This document shows positions 1 through 9,345 of a stretch of 64,000 nucleotides of DNA, piece after piece. Each line of letters begins with the position of its first letter. Position 1 is the stretch's first letter. Under the pieces are notes generated by a model. That model did no database searches and was not told where the DNA came from. It saw only the letters and a list, made by a program, of their open reading frames with translations. The DNA is from Skeletonema tropicum. Lineage: Eukaryota; Bacillariophyta; Thalassiosirophyceae; Thalassiosirales; Thalassiosiraceae. Both the position numbers and the translations under genes were made by a program. The stretch is from contig CM074147.1 in the NCBI GenBank assembly GCA_037178625.1, positions 248,001-312,000 of the forward strand, read 5' to 3'.

Positions 1-202
1 ATCGCTTGAATGTATCCCATATTGACCGAACGTTCACTAGTATTGGTATCTTCGGGAACAATATCAGATTCGGCAGTATTAGTGGCATGGGCGTTTCGAC
101 TGGACAGTCCAGTTCCTGGAAGGCGATGTTCTTCATTAGTAGCGGGTGGTGGTCCCGGAAGAAGACTTGTGAGAATGTCTTCACAAGTATCAAGTGGAAT
201 CT

Positions 203-1364
203 TCAACCAGAGTTGCTTGACTTCACGTGGTAGTTTCTCCCAGTTCTTCTTAGGCATCTGTCCGTGTCTACGAACTTCTCCAACATTGATGCATCAACGG
301 CATCAAATGCATCTGACTCAACGGTAACGGAGTTTGCATTGATATCGGCGCTATAGACATCCATATCCCATAGTAGTCCTTCATCCTCGACGAATCCTCC
401 ATTGATCATGCTCGCATTAATCTTCCTCCTCGAGTTTAACACTGATGTCTTGAATTCAGCGTCCAATTGTTGTGCTTGTCGATAATAAAAATCGATCTTG
501 GCAGAAGCAGAACGAACAATCACTTGACTTCCAACAGCAGTATCCTCTTGAACATCCATTAACTTCTTAGTATCACGTAGTTCCTTGATACTATCAATAT
601 ATCTCTCGAAATAGATAAGTTCCTGGTCTTCGGAAATATTCTGACTGGTCTTGCAGAAGTAATTGTGCTCAATGACCCATCTCCTGAACGAATCGATAGC
701 GGCGGCAAGTCCTTTGTGGTTTGCTGGAATCTTGCTACTGCAGATAAGTCCGAGTAGATACTTCGTCCTCGTGATTGCTGCAATGTTGTCATCATAGTGA
801 CTGGCAAGATCTCTCCATACAGCTACTCCATCCATCTCCTTGGTGTGTCTCTTGACGATAGTTAGCCCCTCGTTCGTCTCCACAGACTCTTGTAACGCCA
901 TGAACAGGAGAGTGTTCTTCTTCTTGTAGAGCTTGACTTCATCCGGATCGTCTATTCCATCCACGGGAACTTGATAGTATGTTTCGGTGATGTCAATCAT
1001 ATCATTGATTGTAAGAATACCGATGTGCTTGACTTTCCATCTCGTCCATTCTGATGCATTCTTGAACTTGGTCCAGGACTCTTCATTGGGCTTGATCTTC
1101 TTCTCGAACGCAAATAATGCTTGAGCAGCGGCCGATCGACACTTGCTGGGGTAGTCAATCCGTTACCTCCAGTGGTAGAAGAAGTGGTGTTATTCAGGCC
1201 ATTCCTCTTCTCTGACGCTGCGGCAATCACTGGATCATAGAATACCTCACCATCTGATTCAGGTGTTTGCCTCTCTTCTGGAGTCATATTAAGGAAGGAG
1301 TCAAATGCGAATCTAATCCTATCAATGACGATGTTTACAGGATGCATCGGGAGAGTTCCGTGCG
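203..1364 (-). pseudogene. copia-like Gag, downstream part, cut by the gypsy insertion
   Basis: This is the downstream part of a Gag-like reading frame on the minus strand. Its upstream part lies at 6950-7228 on the other side of the gypsy element. Removing the element and one copy of its GTGCG duplication makes the frame continuous across the junction (...NWLQNTH then GTLPMHPVN...). The encoded protein resembles the Gag of copia-type elements: a KLYKKKNTLLFMAL stretch, a W-R-D-L-x-S-H-Y-D-D block and a long helical C-terminal part. A single-base shift near 1140-1200 moves the open frame to the one running 1000-203, so the gene is also broken by mutation. No zinc knuckle is seen before the stop at 203, and pol, if present, lies beyond the left edge. 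The copia assignment rests on protein style only. Confidence 0.55.
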
Positions 1365-1704
1365 TGTAATAGTCAAGTAGCATACTACCTTTAGGTACGT
1401 ATGTATCTGTGACCATACGGATACGTGCTCGCTAAGCTATCGCTTATCGGGATCTCCATGCCTGACGCATGCCGCTCTGGATTCTGACTACGTGGAAGCA
1501 GTCAGCTTAGAGAATCTTACTAACAGCCTACGTCTTGGAATTAGTACGATTTCTATCCAATAGCATTCCGAGTCACTCGGCTTACACGAGTAACTCTACC
1601 GCTAGCAGCAGCTCTCTCCTTCGAAGAGCTCACAACTACTCCAAATACGTAAATTAATACTGTATTCATCGTCGTTGTCATTACACATCTATTAGCCTGT
1701 GTCA
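1365..1704 (+). repeat. 5' LTR of the gypsy element
   Basis: 340 bp, TG...CA ends, identical by eye to 6610-6949. It should hold the element promoter and polyadenylation signals, but no TATA box was confidently placed. Identity of the two LTRs implies recent insertion. Confidence 0.95.
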
Positions 1705-1749
1705 CTATTTTAGGTCTTCGATGACAAAGACGAAACATCAGACTACGTG

Positions 1750-2670
1750 ATGTGTCGTAAAGCGATGCTCTGCACTCAAACAGAAACAGGGCCTCGTTTG
1801 AAAACTCTTAAGGATATTCTCAAGTGCGCTAATTTATTGTTAGTCGAGCAACATGGTTACGGCCTCGCGGAAGCAACCAGAAGCTACTTGGAATCCAACA
1901 TTAAATTCCATCGTGCATTCACATGCAAGGAGTGGGTAGGGATGATCACAGCAATCAATCAATATCTACGTCTCCTTACCACCTACAAAGATGATGAACA
2001 GTACGCGGACAACGATAGTATTCCACGTGCCAACGTTCCCTACAACGAAGTGGAGCTGTGCAAGATTGTCTTGGCCAGCATGCCCAGAGAGGTTAGGGAT
2101 TCTCTTCGAGTGACGTCTCCAAATCGTCCACTTGAAACAGAGCTGGAGCCTTCTCGCATTGACGCCATCTTGGCTCAGCAGAAGACCCAACGCGCTTCAA
2201 ATGAAAAGGATAAGTCTACCAAGAACGGAGCTTCCAACCCCAACCCTAGAAACCAGAAGAAGAATGGTGGAGGTGGCGGTGGAGGTGGTGGTGGTGGCAA
2301 TCCAAGTACTAAACCTACGCCTGAAAATCCCAAAGAAGGTGGGTGTGGCAACTGTCAGAAGAATGGAGTCAACGCTTGGTTTACCCATCCTACGATTAAA
2401 TGCCGCAACTACGAAGTCAATGGTCAAAAGAAGAGGCGTGATGGTGAAAACCGTCAACTACGCGATCACGAAAAAGAAGAAGGATCTGTGAAGGACCTCA
2501 TCAAAAGCGAAATTGCAGCCGCACTCAGAGACATGCGTTCTGGTGGTGGTGGTCGTGATCATTACAGGCATGACCGACGTGAGCGCTCTCGTTCTCGCTC
2601 TAGGTCTCGCTCTCGTAGTCCTGAATACCATCGACGCAGCCGTAGCTATCGCCGTCGAGATGACTATTGA
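1750..2670 (+). CDS. gag: Gag of the gypsy element, with RS-rich C-terminus
   Basis: The start is the first ATG after an in-frame stop near 1711; the protein has about 306 residues. The N-terminal 130 residues are helical and capsid-like. A linker follows with a run of ten or more glycines (about residues 170-180). Then comes a zinc-knuckle-like C199-X2-C202-X10-H213-X4-C218. This is longer than the usual CX2CX4HX4C, so it may be a variant or unrelated metal site. The C-terminus (about 265-306) is arginine/serine-rich with repeated RS dipeptides, like SR splicing factors, and could bind RNA. The frame ends at TGA 2668-2670, in the same frame as Pol. Confidence 0.85.
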   Translation: MCRKAMLCTQTETGPRLKTLKDILKCANLLLVEQHGYGLAEATRSYLESNIKFHRAFTCKEWVGMITAINQYLRLLTTYKDDEQYADNDSIPRANVPYNEVELCKIVLASMPREVRDSLRVTSPNRPLETELEPSRIDAILAQQKTQRASNEKDKSTKNGASNPNPRNQKKNGGGGGGGGGGGNPSTKPTPENPKEGGCGNCQKNGVNAWFTHPTIKCRNYEVNGQKKRRDGENRQLRDHEKEEGSVKDLIKSEIAAALRDMRSGGGGRDHYRHDRRERSRSRSRSRSRSPEYHRRSRSYRRRDDY

Positions 2671-2691
2671 ATCATTGGGTCCGACACTCGA

Positions 2692-5600
2692 ATGGAAAAT
2701 AGAAACTTAAACCTAAATAATGAATCTGATTCTTATGAACGTTCAGTTAAACGAAGGAAACCTAATACTATCGATTTCGATTTGTATAACCTTGACCATT
2801 CGCCGATTAAAGGTGTCATACCCGATTGGAGCGGTGTAAAAGACATGCACGCATCGCTTCGTCAAAAAGTAATCAGGGGAAATGGACTTAAGACTGTTGT
2901 TGTCGCAGCGTCCCTGACCAAGAAGGGAAACCGTAACTCACGCCCCTTGGTTTTATTACTTGACTCCGGTGCAGATGATGACATCATCTTTCTGCCCGAT
3001 GAAGAAGTAAAGGCCTTTGACCCTATACCTCTAGCTCATCCAAATGTGTGGACTACGTCCAATGGCCAGTTCAACACAAGTGAAGTCGCAGAACTATCTT
3101 TCTTGCTTCCGGAGTATTCTCAAAGTAAGATTATGTCTTGTACTGCTGACATCAGACGCATCCACAACAGGAGGAGCGTTCAATACGACGCCATTATTGG
3201 TGTTAAAACCCTTCATGCTTGGGGAGTTACTATGCATTTCAAAGAGAAAGTCCTTGAAATTGATGGCATCTCCCGTCCTATGAAAAACAAGGACGAATTC
3301 AAAGATGAAAACGTCTTGATGAACATCTATAATGAAGCCCTAGAGCCTCAGTCAACTAAAGAGGAGACTGATAGAGCCGTCAAGATTTTGGATGCCAAGT
3401 ATGAAGCCGCCGATCTAGAAAAGATCGTCGATGAAAATTGCTCTCATCTCTCCAGAATGCAGAGACTTCAACTACTCAACTTACTCAAGAAACATGAGAA
3501 GATGTTTAGCGGATCTCTCGGTGAATGGAAAGGTGAGGAAGTCCATTTTGAGCTTAAGCCAGATGTGAAACCATTCCGTGGTAGACCGTTTGATGTCCCA
3601 CAGATACACAAAGCAACAATTATGAAAGAACTTCAACGCTTAATTGATATAGGAGTTCTGGAGCAGGTGCAACAAGCAGACTGGCTCAGTCCATCTTTTA
3701 TTATTCCTAAGTCAGACGGCACAGTCCGCTTCCTCTCCGACTTCCGCCAGCTTAACAAAGCGCTAGTGCGACGCCCCTTCCCGCTTCCTAAGGTATCGGG
3801 TATGTTGCAACAGATGGAAGGCTTTACTTTTGCCTCAGCGATTGATCTCAATATGGGATATTACCATTTGAAGCTTGATCTCGAGACGATGAAGATTTGC
3901 GCCATTGTATTTCCTTGGGGAATTTACAGGTACAAAAGACTTCCAATGGGAGTTGCTTGTAGCCCGGACATCTTCCAAAGTAAAATGAGTTCACTCTTTG
4001 CTGAGTTGGACTACGTGCAGGCTTACATTGATGATTTGCTCTGCCTATCCAAAGGAACCTTTGAAGACCACCTGGAGAAACTCGACGTGGTATTACAAAA
4101 ATTAAGCGACGCTGGTCTGCAAGTCAACGCAGCCAAAAGTAAATTCGCAGCCGTAGAGATTGATTACCTTGGGTATCATCTCACCAAACAAGGAATTGCA
4201 CCACAACATTCCAAAGTCGCCGCTATCCTTGCTCTCAAACCACCTCGTAACGTGAAAGATCTTCGACGTTGCCTCGGTATTATTCAGTATTACCGTGACC
4301 TGTGGGTGTCAAGAACACAGCTCCTCGCTCCACTCACTGATCTAGTTGGAGAATGTGGAACCACTAAACGCTCTACCAAAAAGAAGCCGCCGTGGCGGTG
4401 GGAGCAGGTTCATCAGGATGCTTTTGAGGAGATCAAGAAGGTAATCGCCCGAGATGTTATCCTGGCCTACCCGAACTTCGGTGAAGAGTTCACTATCTTT
4501 ACTGATGCTTCAACTCGCCAGCTTGGGGGAGTGATTACGCAAAATAACCGTCCCATTGCCTTTTTCAGCCGGAAGTTAACTGCCGCGCAAATGAAGTACA
4601 CTGTGACGGAACTTGAATTGCTTTCTATCGTCGAACTCTTGAAAGAATTCAAAGGTATGCTGCTTGGACAGAAGCTGGTGATTTATACAGATCATCAGAA
4701 TCTCGTTCGAGATAGCTTAGGCAGCACCTCTGACAGAGTGCAGAGATGGAATCTACTCCTCAATGAGTATGGAGCCGACATTAGGTACATCAAGGGTGTT
4801 GATAATACCGTTGCTGATGCCATTAGTCGATTAGATTATTGCCCAAAAATCAACCCTCATCCAGAAGACGAACTCGACAGCGAAGGGAATTTCAGGTCGG
4901 AATATTCTCACCGCAAGTGGAATAAGCTGGTCTCTCTCTTCTCTCATTATCAAAACGATGATGAGTGTGTTCTGGATAGAGAAGATGTGATAGAGCCAAA
5001 GGATTGCATGTCACATGTGTTTGCAAATTCAGCAGCCGATGACGAGGAAATTTACCCAGTCACCGTCAAGGAGATAGCAGATGCCCAACGGGAAGATCCA
5101 AAGATGAAGCACATCTTCGAACGGCCGGGTGCCGACAGTCGTAATCAGAAGATGATCATAGACGACACTGTTGTCTTGGTTCGAAAGGACAGACCTTCGG
5201 CTCGTCCGAAGCTCATCATCCCTGAGAAGCTGCAATCTAAAGTTCTTATGTGGTATCACCACTATCTGCAACATCCTGGTACCGACCGTATGGAAGGTAC
5301 TATCGGCGCCGTCATGTATTGGCGTGGCATGAGTGCACAAATCCGTAGATTGTGTAAATATTGTCCCAGGTGTCAGAAATCTAAGGCACGCAAGCGTAAG
5401 TACGGTCAACTTCCTCCTAAGGATGCGATCGTTGTTCCATGGCAGACGCTCCATTGCGATTTAATTGGTCCAACAACAATTAAATCAAAGGATGGAACTG
5501 AAATGGATTTCATGTGTTTAACCATGATTGACGCTGCTACTGGATGGTTCGAAATAGTCGAACTCCCTAATAGGATGATCGAGAAGAAATGTCCTCGGAC

Positions 5601-6309
5601 AGGAAAAACTGTCGAAGTAGAAATCATTGATAAAACTTCCGCTACAGTTTCCCACCTCTTGAATAAGTGCTGGTTAAGTCGTTATCCGCGCCCAAAGTAT
5701 TTGGTGTGTGATAATGGTTCTGAATTCGAACTGCATCTGAAGGATCTGTGTGAACAGTATCAGATTGGACGTAAGCCGACTACCAGTAAGAATCCGCAAG
5801 CTAATGCGATTTTAGAACGAGTTCACGGAGTCTTTAACGACATGCTCCGCACCTCGGGCCTCGACGACGATGATACCGTCGATGGCCACCCAATTGACCA
5901 ATTTATCACAAATGCTGCATGGGCAATTCGATCTACTTACCACACCGTGCTCAAGGCTACTCCTGGTGAAGCAATTTTTGGACGTGATATGTTATTTGAC
6001 ATTCCGTTCGTCGCTGACTGGAGTGAGATAGGTCGCCGCCGACAAGAGCTCGTGGACAGGAACAACGCCAGAGAAAACAAAAGGCGTCTCCCATACGACT
6101 ATGTTCCGGGGAGTAAGTGCTTGATCATCAGTGAGATCAATGGTGAAAAGCAGCGCAAAGCTTTAGACAAGAATGAGGGACCGTATGTGGTCACAAATGT
6201 CTTTACTAATGGTACTGTCCGTATTCAATGTGGTTCCGTCAATGAACGAATCAATATCCGACGACTTACCCCCTTCTTTGAGGCAGAAGAAGCCAACGAT
6301 GCAAGTTAG
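2692..6309 (+). CDS. pol: Pol polyprotein of the gypsy element (PR-RT-RNaseH-IN)
   Basis: About 1205 residues from the first ATG; expression may instead be by readthrough of the Gag TGA, which is in frame 21 nt upstream. Aspartic protease: DSGA at residues 91-94 after a hydrophobic LVLLL. Reverse transcriptase: FRQLNK and PFPLPKV motifs, then the catalytic YIDD at 445-448. RNase H: FTDAS with D605, later YTDHQNL. Integrase: an H-H-C-C zinc domain (HHYLQHPG ... CPRC), then the catalytic triad D923, D1007, E1042, the last two 35 residues apart as in DD35E integrases. A GPY/F module (GPYVV, from 1163) closes the integrase. No chromodomain is evident. All catalytic residues are present and there is no frameshift, so the enzyme set looks functional. 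Confidence 0.95.
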   Translation: MENRNLNLNNESDSYERSVKRRKPNTIDFDLYNLDHSPIKGVIPDWSGVKDMHASLRQKVIRGNGLKTVVVAASLTKKGNRNSRPLVLLLDSGADDDIIFLPDEEVKAFDPIPLAHPNVWTTSNGQFNTSEVAELSFLLPEYSQSKIMSCTADIRRIHNRRSVQYDAIIGVKTLHAWGVTMHFKEKVLEIDGISRPMKNKDEFKDENVLMNIYNEALEPQSTKEETDRAVKILDAKYEAADLEKIVDENCSHLSRMQRLQLLNLLKKHEKMFSGSLGEWKGEEVHFELKPDVKPFRGRPFDVPQIHKATIMKELQRLIDIGVLEQVQQADWLSPSFIIPKSDGTVRFLSDFRQLNKALVRRPFPLPKVSGMLQQMEGFTFASAIDLNMGYYHLKLDLETMKICAIVFPWGIYRYKRLPMGVACSPDIFQSKMSSLFAELDYVQAYIDDLLCLSKGTFEDHLEKLDVVLQKLSDAGLQVNAAKSKFAAVEIDYLGYHLTKQGIAPQHSKVAAILALKPPRNVKDLRRCLGIIQYYRDLWVSRTQLLAPLTDLVGECGTTKRSTKKKPPWRWEQVHQDAFEEIKKVIARDVILAYPNFGEEFTIFTDASTRQLGGVITQNNRPIAFFSRKLTAAQMKYTVTELELLSIVELLKEFKGMLLGQKLVIYTDHQNLVRDSLGSTSDRVQRWNLLLNEYGADIRYIKGVDNTVADAISRLDYCPKINPHPEDELDSEGNFRSEYSHRKWNKLVSLFSHYQNDDECVLDREDVIEPKDCMSHVFANSAADDEEIYPVTVKEIADAQREDPKMKHIFERPGADSRNQKMIIDDTVVLVRKDRPSARPKLIIPEKLQSKVLMWYHHYLQHPGTDRMEGTIGAVMYWRGMSAQIRRLCKYCPRCQKSKARKRKYGQLPPKDAIVVPWQTLHCDLIGPTTIKSKDGTEMDFMCLTMIDAATGWFEIVELPNRMIEKKCPRTGKTVEVEIIDKTSATVSHLLNKCWLSRYPRPKYLVCDNGSEFELHLKDLCEQYQIGRKPTTSKNPQANAILERVHGVFNDMLRTSGLDDDDTVDGHPIDQFITNAAWAIRSTYHTVLKATPGEAIFGRDMLFDIPFVADWSEIGRRRQELVDRNNARENKRRLPYDYVPGSKCLIISEINGEKQRKALDKNEGPYVVTNVFTNGTVRIQCGSVNERINIRRLTPFFEAEEANDAS

Positions 6310-6600
6310 AATGAATAACTTGGGGGAGTGTACAGCTTTCATAACCTAGAAATTAGAAGAATTATTCCAACACATCAACACTATTTCATACTAGACAACA
6401 GTTGATTTGATCAAACCCTATCATAAGCTTACACACACGTCAGCCTTGGCTTCTCGTGTCTTTTGTCGCAAACCAGTCTTACAGTCTTACACGTACACGT
6501 CACCGGTATTCAAGTAAATACCGTACGCACTCCTCTATGAGAGTAATTTTTCCCACAGGGTTTTTCTCTCACTGAGCCCACTGTTAAATCCGAACAGCAC

Positions 6601-6609
6601 GGGGGAGAG
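6601..6609 (+). other. Polypurine tract
   Basis: GGGGGAGAG lies immediately before the TG of the 3' LTR, the position where plus-strand DNA synthesis is primed in LTR elements. Confidence 0.85.
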
Positions 6610-6949
6610 TGTAATAGTCAAGTAGCATACTACCTTTAGGTACGTATGTATCTGTGACCATACGGATACGTGCTCGCTAAGCTATCGCTTATCGGGATCT
6701 CCATGCCTGACGCATGCCGCTCTGGATTCTGACTACGTGGAAGCAGTCAGCTTAGAGAATCTTACTAACAGCCTACGTCTTGGAATTAGTACGATTTCTA
6801 TCCAATAGCATTCCGAGTCACTCGGCTTACACGAGTAACTCTACCGCTAGCAGCAGCTCTCTCCTTCGAAGAGCTCACAACTACTCCAAATACGTAAATT
6901 AATACTGTATTCATCGTCGTTGTCATTACACATCTATTAGCCTGTGTCA
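6610..6949 (+). repeat. 3' LTR of the gypsy element
   Basis: 340 bp, TG...CA ends, no difference seen from the 5' LTR. Followed by target duplication copy GTGCG at 6950-6954. Confidence 0.95.
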
Positions 6950-7228
6950 GTGCGTGTTCTGTAGCCAGTTGAAAAAACTCGGGATTTGTTTGAGTTCGTC
7001 CATCACTGCTTCAGATACCAGTTCATCCATTTCCGTATCGGGGTCTTTCCACCTCATCTTCTTGAGGGTCTCATCATCCTTGATCGCATCTATCAAATCG
7101 AAGCGTGTTCTGATGTCTAATAGTTTAAAAGCATCATCTACACCCTCTGAATCATAAAATACCCTTGATAGGAGATGATTGATCTCACGATCGGGGTTTC
7201 TAGGCCTGGGCCTACTACCTCCAGCCAT
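6950..7228 (-). pseudogene. copia-like Gag, N-terminal part
   Basis: Minus-strand frame starting at ATG 7226-7228 (MAGGSRPRPRNPD...), about 92 residues, running into the gypsy target site and continuing in frame at 1359. The start is plausible because the ATG follows non-coding sequence that could be the leader of the older element. The piece is acidic and helical and has no motif of its own; it is assigned by continuity with 203-1364. Confidence 0.55.
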
Positions 7229-8433
7229 TTTTTGATTGGCTTTTCACGGTGTCCACTTGGTATGAAAGGAAGTTCTGTTGAGCGAGGTGTTAACCCGGCA
7301 AGTTGAAGTCCACTTAAATCAGTGACGTGAGGATGATCTCTTGATTTCTTACGGCGTCAGGCTTGATCAGACAATACGACGGTGGTCTGAAAGCTATGTA
7401 GAAAACGCGAGACAATGATAATCTCTCAAGTTGAGTATTATCTGCTCAAAGCCTGAGAAATCTGTATGCGTACATCGACGTTAACTTACTGTACGAGGAA
7501 CACTGATCGGAACGACGGGTGACTCGGCGGAAGTGAAGGAAGAAGGACGGATGAAGACACTGGAACGTTGAGTTCAAATACCAAATTAAGCTGGACGTTG
7601 GAGCTATCTGCTCATCTATCCTACCCGACTATCGAAGTATTATTGGGAGAAGTCTCCACCATGTCGGCTTCGTCTACTACACGTTGTTTATTCTTTATTT
7701 CTATCTACTAAGTGAGAGGTCGACGTGTCATGGTAGTGCTTCAACCTGTGGTGAAATAAAATCTTATCCCGCCAAAACAAGCAGATGGCTACTTCCGAGC
7801 AGCTGGTTTCTCGTCGATGATGACATGAAATAACGTAGATCCCCATTCCCATAATTCCTAAATCCCATATTCCCGATAATGATGATAAAAAGGCAGCGTT
7901 CCAAATCCTAAGTTGTCACAGAGCATTCAACTGAGAAGCTCTGAGAAGGCAGGTTCATCCGGATTTCGAGTTCTGGGTGAGCAGTCTCTGCCATTCCTTC
8001 ATTGAATGAAAAGAAAGGTAGCCCATCATTATTGTTCAATTAAACAATCAATAGTAGGTGCTTTTGACGAGTTGTAGCCCGAAATAGAGGCTTTGCCGCG
8101 ATGGAGAGGAGCTGGATGGCTGTGAATTTCTGTCATTTTGCCCTTTTGATTGGGGGCTATTATGATACAGTAATGAATTGGGTAGCTCTTTTCTCAATTA
8201 ATTCTCCGATGCCAAAAATGAGTTCTCCCACGAGAAGTCCTAACTCAAACCCAAATCTGTGCAATCCGGGCGCGCCATTTCCACCGTGGAAGCTTATCAA
8301 CATTTGAGTTTTGTGTGAAACGGCTAGAAAAATGATGGATGGGGCTCCCCGATTCCCCGCTAGAGTGACCCCTGGAAAAGGCGCGCAGGCCATGAATTCG
8401 AGAAGTCCCTCCCTCCATTGAGCTTAGCGTTAT
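7229..8433. other. Gene-free stretch, possible copia leader/LTR remnant
   Basis: No credible coding frame. Lying upstream of the minus-strand copia-like gag, it may include that element's leader and LTR. A minus-strand TGTGACAAC near 7922 is a possible LTR start, and TGGACACCGTG near 7255 a possible primer site. Without the second LTR in the window this cannot be shown. Confidence 0.25.
8251..8298. repeat. Fragment of the 57246-57843 inverted-repeat element
   Basis: Contains CCACCGTGGAAGCTTAT, the terminus of the element at 57246-57843, next to an AAATCTGTGCAA stretch that in the complete element lies about 100 bp inside. It looks like an internally deleted end. Confidence 0.5.
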
Positions 8434-9026
8434 GGCCAGGAATCCTCAGGATATTTCGGCATTTTTGGGTAGCCTCTAGGATATTTTTTCGCCAATACTC
8501 GCTAAAAAATATCCTCTTGTTCGAACAAGCCTACCTTGATAGCTGGAGTGTTTCCAAGTGAATAACACTATTGTTTACTCATATTATTGCATCTACTCAC
8601 TCCTTTAGACCTGCATTGACACATCAGGCCATTATTACAACGAAATAATGCTCAAAGCTGCAACATATCTTATCTCTGAGGGTCTCGCCAACTACCCTAT
8701 GAATGAATGCAGACTGTAAGAAAACACGCACTGCCGCAGCACGAGAAGCCTGAAAGAATTATAAGTCTCGTGCATCATCCCTACTATTCATTAGGAGTAC
8801 AAGCAATCCTTCACCATTCACAGTTCTCGATGTCCACTCCCGTCAACACCTGTCTGATTTGCATTCCACCATACTCATAAATATCCTCATTGTAAGTTCC
8901 CTCTTGTCCATTTGCATCACCATTCCTCAATACCTATAGTATCACCCACCATCTTATATTTCATCTTACATCTTACATTGCATTGGTGTTATGTATGTGT
9001 GTGGTGAAGTAGTTGTGCGTGCATCT

Positions 9027-9329
9027 AGTGGTATCACCGCCTCTCTTCTGGTTCGGGGTCTTGGGTTCGAGTCTCCCCCGTGCCAAATCCTGGCTGTCTG
9101 AGGTGTCGCAGCTCGGAGTGCGATCTGGGAAAAAAGACCATTACTTGGTTTGGAATTTCATATCACTGCCTCTTTGCTAATTCCGGGGTGATGGAAAAAC
9201 TGTTGGTTATTTGCTTAATTACACTCGAAGGGTAGTAACTTGTGACATTGCTCTAGATAATTGTAGATAATTTCGCCCCTGGAGGGCCAACCATGACGTA
9301 CTTTAAGATTTCCGTTAATTTTTTTTTTT
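9027..9329 (+). mobile_element. tRNA-related SINE with intact 16-bp target duplication
   Basis: A direct repeat AGTTGTGCGTGCATCT (9011-9026 and 9330-9345; a preceding T also matches) brackets about 300 bp. The 5' part has RNA polymerase III promoter-like boxes: A-box-like TAGTGGTATCACCG at about 9026-9039 and B-box-like GGTTCGAGTCT at 9064-9074. This is as expected for a tRNA-derived head, although a full cloverleaf cannot be folded. The 3' part ends GACGTACTTTAAGATTTCCG then a T-rich tail. Diverged relatives occur at 58099-58262 (minus strand), 59691-59720 and 39789-39812. Long target duplications and a tail fit LINE-dependent retrotransposition; the LINE partner is not in the window. Confidence 0.75.
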
Positions 9330-9345
9330 AGTTGTGCGTGCATCT

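Larger units (their letters stand above)
1365..6949 (+). mobile_element. Ty3/gypsy LTR retrotransposon, complete and apparently young
   Basis: Two 340-bp LTRs (1365-1704 and 6610-6949) begin TGTAATAG and end GTGTCA, and they read identical base for base. The element is flanked by the 5-bp target duplication GTGCG (1360-1364 and 6950-6954). A purine tract lies directly before the 3' LTR. Inside are Gag (1750-2670) and a single Pol frame (2692-6309) in the order protease, reverse transcriptase, RNase H, integrase, which is the Ty3/gypsy order. It interrupts a copia-like gag read on the opposite strand, so it is the younger of the two. No primer-binding site matching a tRNA 3' end beginning TGG was found just after 1704; a non-standard primer is possible. 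Confidence 0.95.

Noticed and set aside
1705..1725. tRNA primer-binding site of the gypsy element
   Set aside because: The sequence after the 5' LTR (CTATTTTAGG...) lacks the TGG start expected for a tRNA 3' end; no supported match.
7229..7930. LTR of the copia-like element
   Set aside because: Only one candidate end; no second LTR in the window to compare, so limits would be guesswork.
9020..9090. tRNA gene
   Set aside because: A- and B-box-like sequences are present but no 7-bp acceptor stem or proper anticodon arm can be formed, and the target duplication shows it to be a SINE head.
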